Of a stretch of DNA of 64,000 nucleotides, positions 10,631 to 18,433 are shown piece after piece. The notes under the pieces are model-generated. The model did no database searches and was not told where the DNA came from. It saw nothing but the letters and a program-made list of their open reading frames with translations. Source of the stretch: Victivallis lenta (lineage in GTDB: Bacteria > Verrucomicrobiota > Lentisphaeria > Victivallales > Victivallaceae); the NCBI RefSeq assembly GCF_009695545.1, contig NZ_VUNS01000013.1, positions 62,001-126,000 on the forward strand, read 5' to 3'. The position numbers and the translations under genes are program-made. The stretch's first letter is position 1, and each line of letters begins with the position of its first letter.

Positions 10631-11503
10631 TCACTCCACATTCTGTATCTGTTCGCGCAGCTTCTCGAGCTCGCTTTTGAAGGCGACCACGAGCGGCGAC
10701 ACCGCAGGGACCCCGGCTTTGTTGCCGAGCGTCGTGATCTCCCGGAACATCTCCTGCATCAGGAAGTCGAGGCTGCGGCCGACCGGCTTCGACTCCGCCA
10801 GGAACCGGCGGAACTGGCCGAAGTGGCTGTGAAGCCGCGTGATCTCTTCGGTCACGTCGGCTTTGTCGGCGTAGAACAGCACCTCCTTCAGCAGCCGCTC
10901 ATCATCGCCGGGGACCGGAATCTTCTCCTCCTCAAGCCTGGCCAGCAGCCTCGCCTTGATCCCGGCATTCATCTCCGCCGCCAGCGGTTCGATTTCGGCC
11001 AGCAGGGATTCGAGCAGCCGCTCGCGCGATTCGAGGTCGTTCTTCAGCGCCGCGCCCTCGTGTTCGCGCATCTCGCGGTAGCCGTCGAGCGCGGCGCGAA
11101 GCGCCTGCTCGTATGCGGCGGCCATGCCGGGCGACTGCGCATCGGGCCGCGCCGCCGCGACGACCCCCGGAATCATCATCAATTGTTCGACCTGCACCGC
11201 ATGATCGAGCCCGGCCTCGCGGCGCGCCCGGCACGCCGCCTCGATGAGGGCGGCCAGAAATCCGGCATCGACCACATTCCCCGCCGTCGCGGCGGAAGCG
11301 GAACTGCCGATCTTCAGCTGGATCGAACCGCGGCTCACCTCCTCCGCCACCAGCCTGCGGGCCAGCGGCTCGAACTCCGAAAACTCGGACGGCGCCGATA
11401 CGCGCAGCTCGAACTGCTTGCGGTTCACGCTCGAGATCTCCGCCGTAACGCGGATTCCGTCAAATTCGGCCTCTCCTTTGCCGAAGCCGGTCATACTAAG
11501 CAT
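10631..11503 (-). CDS. yicC: YicC-family endoribonuclease
   Basis: A 290-residue protein with the family's N-terminal signature MLSMTGFGKGEAEFDG and the conserved C-terminal end TTLGNKAGVPAVSPLVVAFKSELEKLREQIQNVE (DUF1732 region). YicC proteins are hexameric RNA-cleaving enzymes acting in the cytosol. The ATG at 11503 lies inside the 3' end of the lipoprotein gene (8-base overlap), indicating translational coupling. A longer Arg-rich in-frame extension upstream was rejected because the family always begins at or near the SMTGFG motif. Confidence 0.93.
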   Translation of the reverse strand: MLSMTGFGKGEAEFDGIRVTAEISSVNRKQFELRVSAPSEFSEFEPLARRLVAEEVSRGSIQLKIGSSASAATAGNVVDAGFLAALIEAACRARREAGLDHAVQVEQLMMIPGVVAAARPDAQSPGMAAAYEQALRAALDGYREMREHEGAALKNDLESRERLLESLLAEIEPLAAEMNAGIKARLLARLEEEKIPVPGDDERLLKEVLFYADKADVTEEITRLHSHFGQFRRFLAESKPVGRSLDFLMQEMFREITTLGNKAGVPAVSPLVVAFKSELEKLREQIQNVE

Positions 11504-12386
11504 TGCCGCCGTCCTCCACGCCGCCGTCCTCCGCGCCGCCGCTCTTCTCAAGCGGCTTTTCCGTCGGAACGACCGGCTCCGGCGGCGGCGTTTTCCGCGC
11601 CTCCTCCTCTTCCGGCAATTCGATCGGAGTCTGCGCATTTTCCGGCGTCTTCAGGATACTGACGGTGGCGGCGTCCAGCTCTTCGGTTTTCATCTTGCCG
11701 GCGAAGTTGATCGTCCACCCGGTCAGGTCGCCTTTTCCGGTACCGCAGAACACAACGCACCTGCCGGGCTCGTCAAGCTCCCAGGCCAGCGAGAGCTGCG
11801 GGCGCGAAGAAAGCGTCTCCCGCGCTTTTTCGATCTCCTCCGGGTCGAGCGTGCCGGACGGATTCAGCACCAGCGGAAAATTCGTCTCGATCACCGACGG
11901 GAAGTCGAAACGGACCCGGTTGAACTCCGCCACGCTGAGGTCCTCGTACAGATAGTTCCGGGCATAGTCGCGCGCCAGCTGCATCGCACTTACAATCGGC
12001 AGCCCGAACTTTTCGAAATTCTTCCGGACCAGACGGTTCGGATACCAGTACTCCATGCTGCCCGAAGAGGTTCCGAAAACAAGATAGTCCTTGTCTTCTC
12101 CCGGGATGCGCCAGGTCACGCAGATCTGCAGCACCTCGCTCATTCCCTCTCCCGGCTGGCTGCCGCCGGGCAGGACCGGCCCGACCAGCAGAACCGGGCG
12201 GTTGAATTTGACGAAATAGAGCTGCTCGGCCGAAAGCTCCGTCGCATGCTCGAGCAGATAGGCGCGGGCGCGCTGCACGGCACGGTCCTGATAATAGGCG
12301 TCGGAACGGCAGCCGGCGGTCAGCCCGAGCAGCGCGGCAGCCAGCATCATCCCCGGCAGAATCGTCCATCTCTTCAGTATCGGCAT
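11496..12386 (-). CDS. Lipoprotein of unknown function
   Basis: A 296-residue protein with a type II (lipoprotein) signal sequence: basic start, hydrophobic core and lipobox LTAG followed by Cys near residue 26. The mature part is soluble, with LYFVKFNRPVLLVGPVLPGG and a TSSGSMEYWYPNR segment. The tail from about residue 255 is rich in Pro, Glu and Gly and looks disordered. No family recognised. ATG 12386 has AGGAG 10 bases upstream and a promoter is visible beyond it, so this is the first gene of the eight-gene minus-strand operon. Confidence 0.8.
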   Translation of the reverse strand: MPILKRWTILPGMMLAAALLGLTAGCRSDAYYQDRAVQRARAYLLEHATELSAEQLYFVKFNRPVLLVGPVLPGGSQPGEGMSEVLQICVTWRIPGEDKDYLVFGTSSGSMEYWYPNRLVRKNFEKFGLPIVSAMQLARDYARNYLYEDLSVAEFNRVRFDFPSVIETNFPLVLNPSGTLDPEEIEKARETLSSRPQLSLAWELDEPGRCVVFCGTGKGDLTGWTINFAGKMKTEELDAATVSILKTPENAQTPIELPEEEEARKTPPPEPVVPTEKPLEKSGGAEDGGVEDGGNA

Positions 12387-12423
12387 AAAAACATATCTCC
12401 TGTATCGATCGTGTATAAACCAA

Positions 12424-12452
12424 ACTATACTCTGTTTTTCGCATTTCGTCAA
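12424..12452 (-). promoter_or_regulatory. Sigma70-type promoter of the lipoprotein-yicC-cysE operon
   Basis: Read on the minus strand: TTGACG (12452-12447), 17-base spacer, TATAGT (12429-12424). The start codon is at 12386. It lies in the AT-rich gap shared with the divergent nadD-rsfS gene, which begins at 12532. Confidence 0.65.
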
Positions 12453-12531
12453 TCCGATTTGTCCGATATGGCATTGAAATTCCGCAAAAACGAATTAATG
12501 TAATAATAAACGGAGGTTCTTTCAGATTTTT

Positions 12532-13545
12532 ATGGTCCCGACAGCATTTTACGGCGGCAGCTTCGATCCGCCCCATCTCGGCCATCTCGGCATAGCGAAA
12601 CAGGCGCTCGCTTCGGGAAAGACCGCGAGGGTGCTTTTCGTTCCGGCCTTCGACCCGCCGCACAAGTCCGGCGGCAAACGCGCGCCGTTCGCCGACCGGC
12701 TCGCCATGACCAGGCTGCTGGCGGAGGGACAGCCCGGAATCGAAGTCTCCGACATCGAAGGGCGCCTCGGGCTGCACCCATCCTACACCTTCGCCGTTCT
12801 GTCGGCGCTGGAAAAGGAACGCCCGGGGGAGCGGCTCCAGCTGCTGATCGGCGGCGACAGCCTGCTCTCTCTGCACGAGTGGGCGCACGCCTCGGAACTG
12901 GCGGAGAGGTATGAAATTCTGACTTATCCGCGGCGCGGCGAACTCCCCGTCGCGGCGGAGCTCGCGCGCTTCTGGCCGCCGCAAACCGTGAAAAAGCTGC
13001 TGGGGGGCGTTCTGCAGGGAGATTTTTTCGAAATATCTTCCACGAAGATCAGAAACGATGTGGCAAAAATGCACCGGATGCGCCATATTAATAGCGGGAC
13101 GACCCGGCGTGTGGAGGAGTACATCCGGAGAAATCATTTATACGGACAGGAGAAACCAATGACGAACGAAAAGAAACTGACGCCGGCCGAACTGGCCGAC
13201 TTCTGTGTAAAGTGCGTGGAAGAGAAGCTTGCCGAAAACACGGTGAAAATCCATGTCGGCCCCTCTTCCTCGGTGGCGGATTACTTTGTGATTTCCACCG
13301 CGAATTCGGAGCCGCAGCTGCGCGCGCTGACCGGGTTCCTCGAACGCGAAGCCCGCGAAAAGCTCGCGCTGCGCCCGCTGTCGGAATCCGGCGAGAGCGA
13401 AAGCGGCTGGATTCTGATCGATTTCGGCACGGTCATCGTGCATATCATGACCCCCGAGGTCCGCGACCGCTACAACCTCGAAGGCCTGTGGGGCGAAAAG
13501 CCCAGCGAAGAAGCGGTCAGAACGCTTGCGGAGCATCATCCGTAA
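12532..13545 (+). CDS. nadD-rsfS: NadD-RsfS fusion: nicotinate-nucleotide adenylyltransferase joined to ribosome silencing factor
   Basis: One 337-residue frame. Residues 1-209 are NadD, which adenylates nicotinate mononucleotide in NAD synthesis: GGSFDPPHLGH nucleotide-binding motif, VPAFDPPHK, and the C-terminal ISSTKIRNDV segment. Residues 210-337 are RsfS, which binds ribosomal protein uL14 and blocks subunit joining: DYFVISTANSEPQLRAL, SGWILIDFGTVIVHIMTPEVRDRYNLEGLWG. No stop separates them. An internal ATG at 13159 preceded by an AGGAG ribosome site could also yield free RsfS. The first ATG has GGAGG 15 bases upstream, unusually far. These genes are commonly neighbours in bacteria, so the fusion follows an existing order. 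Confidence 0.93.
   Translation: MVPTAFYGGSFDPPHLGHLGIAKQALASGKTARVLFVPAFDPPHKSGGKRAPFADRLAMTRLLAEGQPGIEVSDIEGRLGLHPSYTFAVLSALEKERPGERLQLLIGGDSLLSLHEWAHASELAERYEILTYPRRGELPVAAELARFWPPQTVKKLLGGVLQGDFFEISSTKIRNDVAKMHRMRHINSGTTRRVEEYIRRNHLYGQEKPMTNEKKLTPAELADFCVKCVEEKLAENTVKIHVGPSSSVADYFVISTANSEPQLRALTGFLEREAREKLALRPLSESGESESGWILIDFGTVIVHIMTPEVRDRYNLEGLWGEKPSEEAVRTLAEHHP
13159..13161 (+). promoter_or_regulatory. Possible internal translation start for separate RsfS
   Basis: ATG at the exact domain junction of the nadD-rsfS frame, with ACAGGAG beginning 14 bases upstream, a normal Shine-Dalgarno arrangement. Use of this start would give a 128-residue RsfS of ordinary family length. Confidence 0.5.
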
Positions 13546-13628
13546 ACGGAACGGAAACGGTAAAACCGCCGGCGCCGGCGCGGCGGCCGAGTGAAAATTG
13601 CCTCGAAGTTCAAAAGAGGAGGCGACAT

Positions 13629-14249
13629 ATGGCTGAATTCAAAAACAACGGGGAAAGTTGGAACGAGTTCCAATGGGAAAAAGAGATCCGGCGCGACGAG
13701 CGGCGGATCAGCTGTTATTTCCGCGAACTTCCGGGCTGCCTCGATCTTCCCGGCGAAGAGGAGATGATTTTCAGCACGCTTCTGTCTTCGCCGGACCTCG
13801 TGCCGACCGGCGGCAACCCCGACTCGCTGCGGTTCTGGCAGCGGCCGGATGAGGACGATGAAGAGTACGAGGACTCCGACGATCCGCCCCGGCGCCGTCC
13901 CGGCGCCGAGATCGTCGAGGAGATCGACCGGCTTGCGACCGAATGGAACGTCTGCTGCGCTTCGTCGCTGCGTTCGAACCTCGATCTGCACGGGCTCGGC
14001 ATCGTCTGCGCCTACGGCAAGCTGCTGGCCAGAACCGCGGATTTCGTCGATACGGAGGCGGATACGGCCCGCGGGCTCAAGATCAGTCTCGGCAAACGGG
14101 CGCTGGCGGACCTGAACGAGCTGGTCGGCGCGCTCGAGCAGCTCAGCACGCTCCAGCGTTCGCTGGCGACCGATCTCGCATTGGCCGTCGAACTGCTCGG
14201 CCACGTGCGCGAACGGCTGATCGATCTCGTGGAGCAGCTCAGGAAATGA
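13629..14249 (+). CDS. Hypothetical acidic cytosolic protein
   Basis: A 206-residue protein with no signal peptide or membrane segment. It has an acidic linker (about residues 77-92, runs of Asp and Glu followed by RRRPG) between an N-terminal region with EKEIRRDERRISCYFRELPGC and a helical C-terminal half (LNELVGALEQLSTLQRSLATDLALAVELLGHVRERL) that could form a coiled coil. No family recognised. AGGAGG precedes the ATG by 7 bases. Its stop overlaps the next start (ATGA), so it is coupled to the DUF2079 membrane protein. Confidence 0.8.
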   Translation: MAEFKNNGESWNEFQWEKEIRRDERRISCYFRELPGCLDLPGEEEMIFSTLLSSPDLVPTGGNPDSLRFWQRPDEDDEEYEDSDDPPRRRPGAEIVEEIDRLATEWNVCCASSLRSNLDLHGLGIVCAYGKLLARTADFVDTEADTARGLKISLGKRALADLNELVGALEQLSTLQRSLATDLALAVELLGHVRERLIDLVEQLRK

Positions 14250-16408
14250 ACAGCAGCCGGCGCTCCGCGTCGACCGCCCTCGGCGCCGTCGCGCTTCTCG
14301 CCGTGGCGGGAGCGGCCACGGCGCGGGTCTGCTTCGATGTCGTCGCGACGGACATGGTCTATTTCCTCGTGCGCGCTTCGGAGACGCCCCGGCTGGTTCC
14401 GCTGGCCGGATTTGTCGCGCTTTTCGAACTTCTGCTGCTGCGGGTCAAACCGCGGCGGCTGCTTGAGGTGTTCGCGCCGTTCGTGCTCGTGCTGCCGTTC
14501 CTCCCCTTCCCGCCGTCGGTCAATCTGCTGGCCGCTTATGCCGCCGCCGCGGGGCTGACCGTCTACCGCGCGGCGCTCGTCGGCGCATTCGACGGCAAAA
14601 GCGCGCGGCAGTTCACCGGCCGGCTGCCGCTCCTGTCCGGGCTGCTGACCGTCCTCATGTGCGCGCTCGGCGTCCTCGCCTCGAAGCTCGCCTACGACCG
14701 GCTCTTCCTGACCATGTCCGACTGGGGCATCTACACGGCAATGGCCTGGAACACGTTTCACGGCGAAATCCTGCGCGGGACCTGGCCGGTTCCGGATTTC
14801 TCGGCCGGACACTTCATGCCGGGCTTTTTCTTCCCGATGTCGGTCGTCTTCGGGCTGCTGCCGTCGGTATTCACGGCGTTCGGCTGCGGAGCGCTTGCGC
14901 TCTGGGGCAGCGCCGTGCTCGTCTGGCTCTTCGCCCGGAAACGCGGCTTTTCCCGGCCGTACGCGGCGGCGTTCGGTCTCATCTGGCTGCTCTACCCGTC
15001 GGTTTCGAACCTGAATTATACGCTGTTCTACGGCGTCAACGCAATCGTCAGCTTCATCCCGGTCTTCTTCGGTTTCTACCTGCTCTACGAGGCGAAGCGC
15101 TATAAGCTCGCCTTCCTGGTCTTTCTCTTTTCGCTCACGCTCAAGGAGACGGTCGGAATCTTCTGGCTCGGCTGGGGAATCGTCAGCTTTTTCGAGGGGC
15201 GGCGGCGCGACGGCGTTCTCTACGGCGCGATCGGAGCGCTCTATTTCCTGCTGGCGGTCAAAGTGCTGATTCCGTATTTCGCCGGTGCCGACTATATCTT
15301 CTACGGCCAGTTCGAGCAGCTCGGCGGCGGCATGACCGATATTCTTCTGTCCCCCTTCACCCGGCCCGGAGAATTCTGGGGACAGGTGCTGCGAATCAAA
15401 AACCTTCAGCTGCTCGTCCTGCTGCTTCTGCCGGTATTTCCGGGCGCGCTGAACCGGCCGTGGCTGCTCGGCGCAAGCGCGCTGCTGCTCGGCTTCAATT
15501 TCGTGCGCGGCAGCGAGGAGATCGTGAATCTCGTCCTGCAGTACCAGGTCGAAACCATCGCGATGTTCACCGTCGCGCTCGTGCTCGGCGTCCGGCAGGC
15601 CAAAGCCTCCGGCCGGCTGCCGCGGCTGCTGGCCTGGCGCCTCGAAGGGGCGAAAAAGCAGAATACCCGGCTGGCCATGACCGCCGGGACGCTCGGCTGC
15701 GCCTTCTTCTCGCACGTATTCTTCGCCGAAACTTTTTACGGCAAGAACAATGTCGGCAAAATCGACGGATTCACGAATGCGCAGGAGGAGGTCTCGGAAC
15801 TGAAGAAAATCATTCCGCCCGGCGTGAAAATCAGCGCGGGCCAGCAGCTTGCGCCGCAGTTTCTGTTCCGCAACACGCTCTACGGCGAACAGCGCCCGGA
15901 GGGGGAGTTCGTGCTCTACCACATCGGCGACGACCCGATCAGCGTCAGTCTGGAGCAGCACCGGAAGAATCTGGAAGACCCTGCCCTGGCCCCGGTCTGG
16001 AGCCGCCGTCTCGACGACGGCCGCACGCTGCTGCTGTTCCGGCGCGGCGCGGACCTGCCCCGGCTCAGGCCGTACGGGACGGTTCGTCCTGCCCGGTCCG
16101 TCCTGCCGCCCCGGCCGGCAGCCACGGAAGATGGAATCCGCTGCTTCACGGCGACCTTCCTGCCGGGAGAAAACGGCGGTGTGCTGGTCCGGCTCAAGCT
16201 GCTGCGGAAACTTGATGCATTTCCGCGCATCTATGCGCAGGCGCTCTTTCCGGACGGGCGTGTATTCCGGAAATCCTTCTTCTTCGCCGACGCCGCCGTC
16301 GCGCCGGAGCAGCTTCCGGTCGGGGCAACCGATGAATTCACCATTCCGGTCTCCCCGGAAGAGCTGGCGAATTCCGAATTCGGAATCGGCGTACGGCTGC
16401 TGCCGTGA
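14246..16408 (+). CDS. DUF2079-type polytopic membrane protein
   Basis: A 720-residue protein with roughly ten or more hydrophobic helices spread over residues 10-480, followed by a soluble C-terminal domain (about 500-720). The segments MSDWGIYTAMAWNTFHGE and SAGHFMPGFFFPM fit the DUF2079 pattern of GT-C-like membrane proteins, where an acidic residue and a His follow the first extracytoplasmic loop. By analogy it may transfer sugars from lipid carriers, but no activity can be read from the sequence. It starts in an ATGA overlap with the preceding unknown gene. Confidence 0.8.
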   Translation: MNSSRRSASTALGAVALLAVAGAATARVCFDVVATDMVYFLVRASETPRLVPLAGFVALFELLLLRVKPRRLLEVFAPFVLVLPFLPFPPSVNLLAAYAAAAGLTVYRAALVGAFDGKSARQFTGRLPLLSGLLTVLMCALGVLASKLAYDRLFLTMSDWGIYTAMAWNTFHGEILRGTWPVPDFSAGHFMPGFFFPMSVVFGLLPSVFTAFGCGALALWGSAVLVWLFARKRGFSRPYAAAFGLIWLLYPSVSNLNYTLFYGVNAIVSFIPVFFGFYLLYEAKRYKLAFLVFLFSLTLKETVGIFWLGWGIVSFFEGRRRDGVLYGAIGALYFLLAVKVLIPYFAGADYIFYGQFEQLGGGMTDILLSPFTRPGEFWGQVLRIKNLQLLVLLLLPVFPGALNRPWLLGASALLLGFNFVRGSEEIVNLVLQYQVETIAMFTVALVLGVRQAKASGRLPRLLAWRLEGAKKQNTRLAMTAGTLGCAFFSHVFFAETFYGKNNVGKIDGFTNAQEEVSELKKIIPPGVKISAGQQLAPQFLFRNTLYGEQRPEGEFVLYHIGDDPISVSLEQHRKNLEDPALAPVWSRRLDDGRTLLLFRRGADLPRLRPYGTVRPARSVLPPRPAATEDGIRCFTATFLPGENGGVLVRLKLLRKLDAFPRIYAQALFPDGRVFRKSFFFADAAVAPEQLPVGATDEFTIPVSPEELANSEFGIGVRLLP

Positions 16409-16485
16409 CTCCGGATTCGGAAAAAGTCGGAATCGTCTCTCTTTTTCCGTAAATTCTCTCCCTCCCATTTCAAGCTGTTCCGCGG

Positions 16486-16491
16486 TATAAT
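16486..16491 (+). promoter_or_regulatory. Possible promoter -10 element for the GH127 gene
   Basis: A perfect TATAAT lies 30 bases before the GH127 start codon, but no good -35 hexamer is found at 16-18 bases upstream. Confidence 0.35.
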
Positions 16492-16521
16492 ATCAGCAGA
16501 ACAAACCAAGGAGGTTCTGCC

Positions 16522-18390
16522 ATGAAACCGTTTTCACCGATCGATCCCGCCGCCGTGAAACTGAACGATCCGGTCTTTGCCGGACGGGTCGAAGCGTGCC
16601 GAACATCCACGATACCGTCCTCGGTGGCCAAATGCCGCGAAACCGGGCGGATCGATGTGTTCCGCCTCGCCTGGAAAGAGGGTATGCCGAACCGGCCGCA
16701 TATCTTCTGGGACTCCGACTTCGCAAAGGTCCTCGAGGGAATGGCGCTCATGCTCGCGCTGAATCCGGACGATCAGGCGCTGGCCGGCGAACTTGACGGC
16801 TACGTCGATCTCGTGATCTCCGCTCAGCAGCCGGACGGCTACCTCAACACGCACTTCACGGTGGTCGATCCCGAAAACCGCTGGAAAAATATTTACGACT
16901 GCCATGAACTCTACTGCGCCGGGCATCTGATGGAAGCGGCGGTCGCCCACTTCCGCGCCACCGGCAGCCGGAAATTCCTCGACGCGCTCTGCCGCTACGC
17001 CGATTACATCGCAACCGTGTTCGGCAGCGAGCCCGGCAAAATTCACGGCTACCCGGGCCACGAGGAGATCGAGCTCGCGCTCTGCAAGCTGGCCGATGCG
17101 ACCGGCGAAGCGAAATATCTCAAGCTTGCCCGCTACTTCATCGACGAACGCGGCAAACAGCCGAATTTCTTCGAGCTCGAAGGACAACAGCGGCACGCGT
17201 CGCTGAACGTCGACTCGCTGGCAAACCGCCAGGCCCACATTCCGGTCCGCGAACAGACCGATGCGGTCGGCCACTCGGTGCGCGCGCTCTATCTCTACAC
17301 CGGCATGGCCGACGTCGCCATGCGGACCGGCGACCCAAGCCTGCTCGATGCCTGCCGCACGCTTTTCGACAGCGTCGCCGGGAAGCGCATGTACCTGATC
17401 GGCGGCTGCGGCTCGACCCCGGTCGGCGAGGCGTTCACGAACGACTACGACCTCCCGAACGACACCGCCTACGCAGAGAGCTGCGCCGCGATGGCCCTTG
17501 TGCAGTTCGCGCGCCGGATGGCCGACGCGACCGGCGAAGTCCGTTACGCGGACGTGATGGAACAGGCGCTCTACAACGGCGCTCTCTCCGGCATCTCGCT
17601 CGGAGGCGACCGCTTCTTCTATGCGAATCTGCTGACCGTGGACGACGCGACCTTCACCTTCGGGCACATTCACACCGAACGCCAGCCGTGGTTCGACTGC
17701 TCCTGCTGTCCGACGAGCTTCTGCCGTTTCCTGCCGCAGCTCGGCAGCCTGGCCTGGTCGCGCCGGCCCGGGGAACTGCGCTGCAACATCCCGGCCGCCG
17801 GCAGCGTGACATCCGGCGGAGCGGCCGTCAAGGTTTCCGGCCGTTATCCGTATGACGGCGAAATCGGTTTCGAAATCATTTCGGGCGGAAACTTCGTCCT
17901 GAGCGTCCGCATTCCGTCCTGGTGCCGGAGCTGGAGCGCCGCCCTCAACGGGAAACCGCTCGAAACCGGCGCGAAGGAGGGATATCTGACTGTTTCGCGC
18001 GACTGGAAGGCGGGCGACCGGCTCGAACTCCGGCTTGAACTCACCGTCGACGTGGTCCGGGCCAATCCGAAGGTAACCGCCGATGCGGGAAAGATCGCCC
18101 TGATGCGCGGCCCGGTCGTCTACGCGCTCGAGAGCGTCGACAACGGTCCGGGCGTCAGCACACTGATCGTCCCGGCGGAACAGGCGTTCCGCCTCGGCGA
18201 AGCGGAGGGGCTCGCCGGAGTCCCGGCGATTCTCGGCGAAGCGCTGCGCGAATCAGACGAGTCGGAAGGACGGCTCTACTTCCGCAACCGGACGCCGTCG
18301 CGCACCCGGACCGGTTTCATCGCCGTGCCGTACGCGCTCTGGCAGAACCGCGGCAAATCCGAGCTGGCCACCTGGCTGCGCAGCAACTGA
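16522..18390 (+). CDS. GH127 beta-L-arabinofuranosidase family protein (DUF1680)
   Basis: A 622-residue glycoside hydrolase of the family typified by the bifidobacterial beta-L-arabinofuranosidase. The zinc and cysteine-nucleophile site is intact: Glu319 and Cys321 in AYAESC, Cys395 and Cys396 in DCSCCPTSFCR, with spacing matching the family's Glu/Cys/Cys/Cys set. An alpha/alpha barrel (about 60-430) is followed by beta-sandwich domains ending NRTPSRTRTGFIAVPYALW. No signal peptide, so it acts on imported oligosaccharides. AGGAGG sits 6 bases before the ATG. It is a single gene, convergent with the secreted GH2 gene. Confidence 0.93.
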   Translation: MKPFSPIDPAAVKLNDPVFAGRVEACRTSTIPSSVAKCRETGRIDVFRLAWKEGMPNRPHIFWDSDFAKVLEGMALMLALNPDDQALAGELDGYVDLVISAQQPDGYLNTHFTVVDPENRWKNIYDCHELYCAGHLMEAAVAHFRATGSRKFLDALCRYADYIATVFGSEPGKIHGYPGHEEIELALCKLADATGEAKYLKLARYFIDERGKQPNFFELEGQQRHASLNVDSLANRQAHIPVREQTDAVGHSVRALYLYTGMADVAMRTGDPSLLDACRTLFDSVAGKRMYLIGGCGSTPVGEAFTNDYDLPNDTAYAESCAAMALVQFARRMADATGEVRYADVMEQALYNGALSGISLGGDRFFYANLLTVDDATFTFGHIHTERQPWFDCSCCPTSFCRFLPQLGSLAWSRRPGELRCNIPAAGSVTSGGAAVKVSGRYPYDGEIGFEIISGGNFVLSVRIPSWCRSWSAALNGKPLETGAKEGYLTVSRDWKAGDRLELRLELTVDVVRANPKVTADAGKIALMRGPVVYALESVDNGPGVSTLIVPAEQAFRLGEAEGLAGVPAILGEALRESDESEGRLYFRNRTPSRTRTGFIAVPYALWQNRGKSELATWLRSN

Positions 18391-18396
18391 TCCGCG

Positions 18397-18433
18397 ACCG
18401 GGCCCGCGTCTTCCCTCCGCGGCCCGCCGGTCA
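18397..18433. terminator. Hairpin between convergent GH127 and GH2 genes
   Basis: GACCGG ... CCGGTC form an outer stem and CCGCG ... CGCGG an inner stem around a pyrimidine-rich loop. No T tract on either strand. A bidirectional terminator is plausible from position only. Confidence 0.35.

Noticed and set aside
11504-11638. N-terminal 45-residue Arg-rich extension of YicC
   Set aside because: It is the antisense-like reading of the lipoprotein's Pro/Glu tail; the YicC family starts at the SMTGFG motif.
13560-13600. GC-rich palindrome after the nadD-rsfS gene considered as a terminator
   Set aside because: GCCGGCGCCGGC is self-complementary without a proper loop or T tract, and the next gene has the same direction only 83 bases on.
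16423-16449. GGAAAAAG ... CTTTTTCC inverted repeat after the DUF2079 gene
   Set aside because: AT-rich stem unlikely to stop polymerase, and no T tract follows; could be chance.
14012-16468. An 818-codon minus-strand frame opposite the DUF2079 gene
   Set aside because: Charged low-complexity product and no ribosome site; the plus-strand frame has membrane helices and a coupled start.
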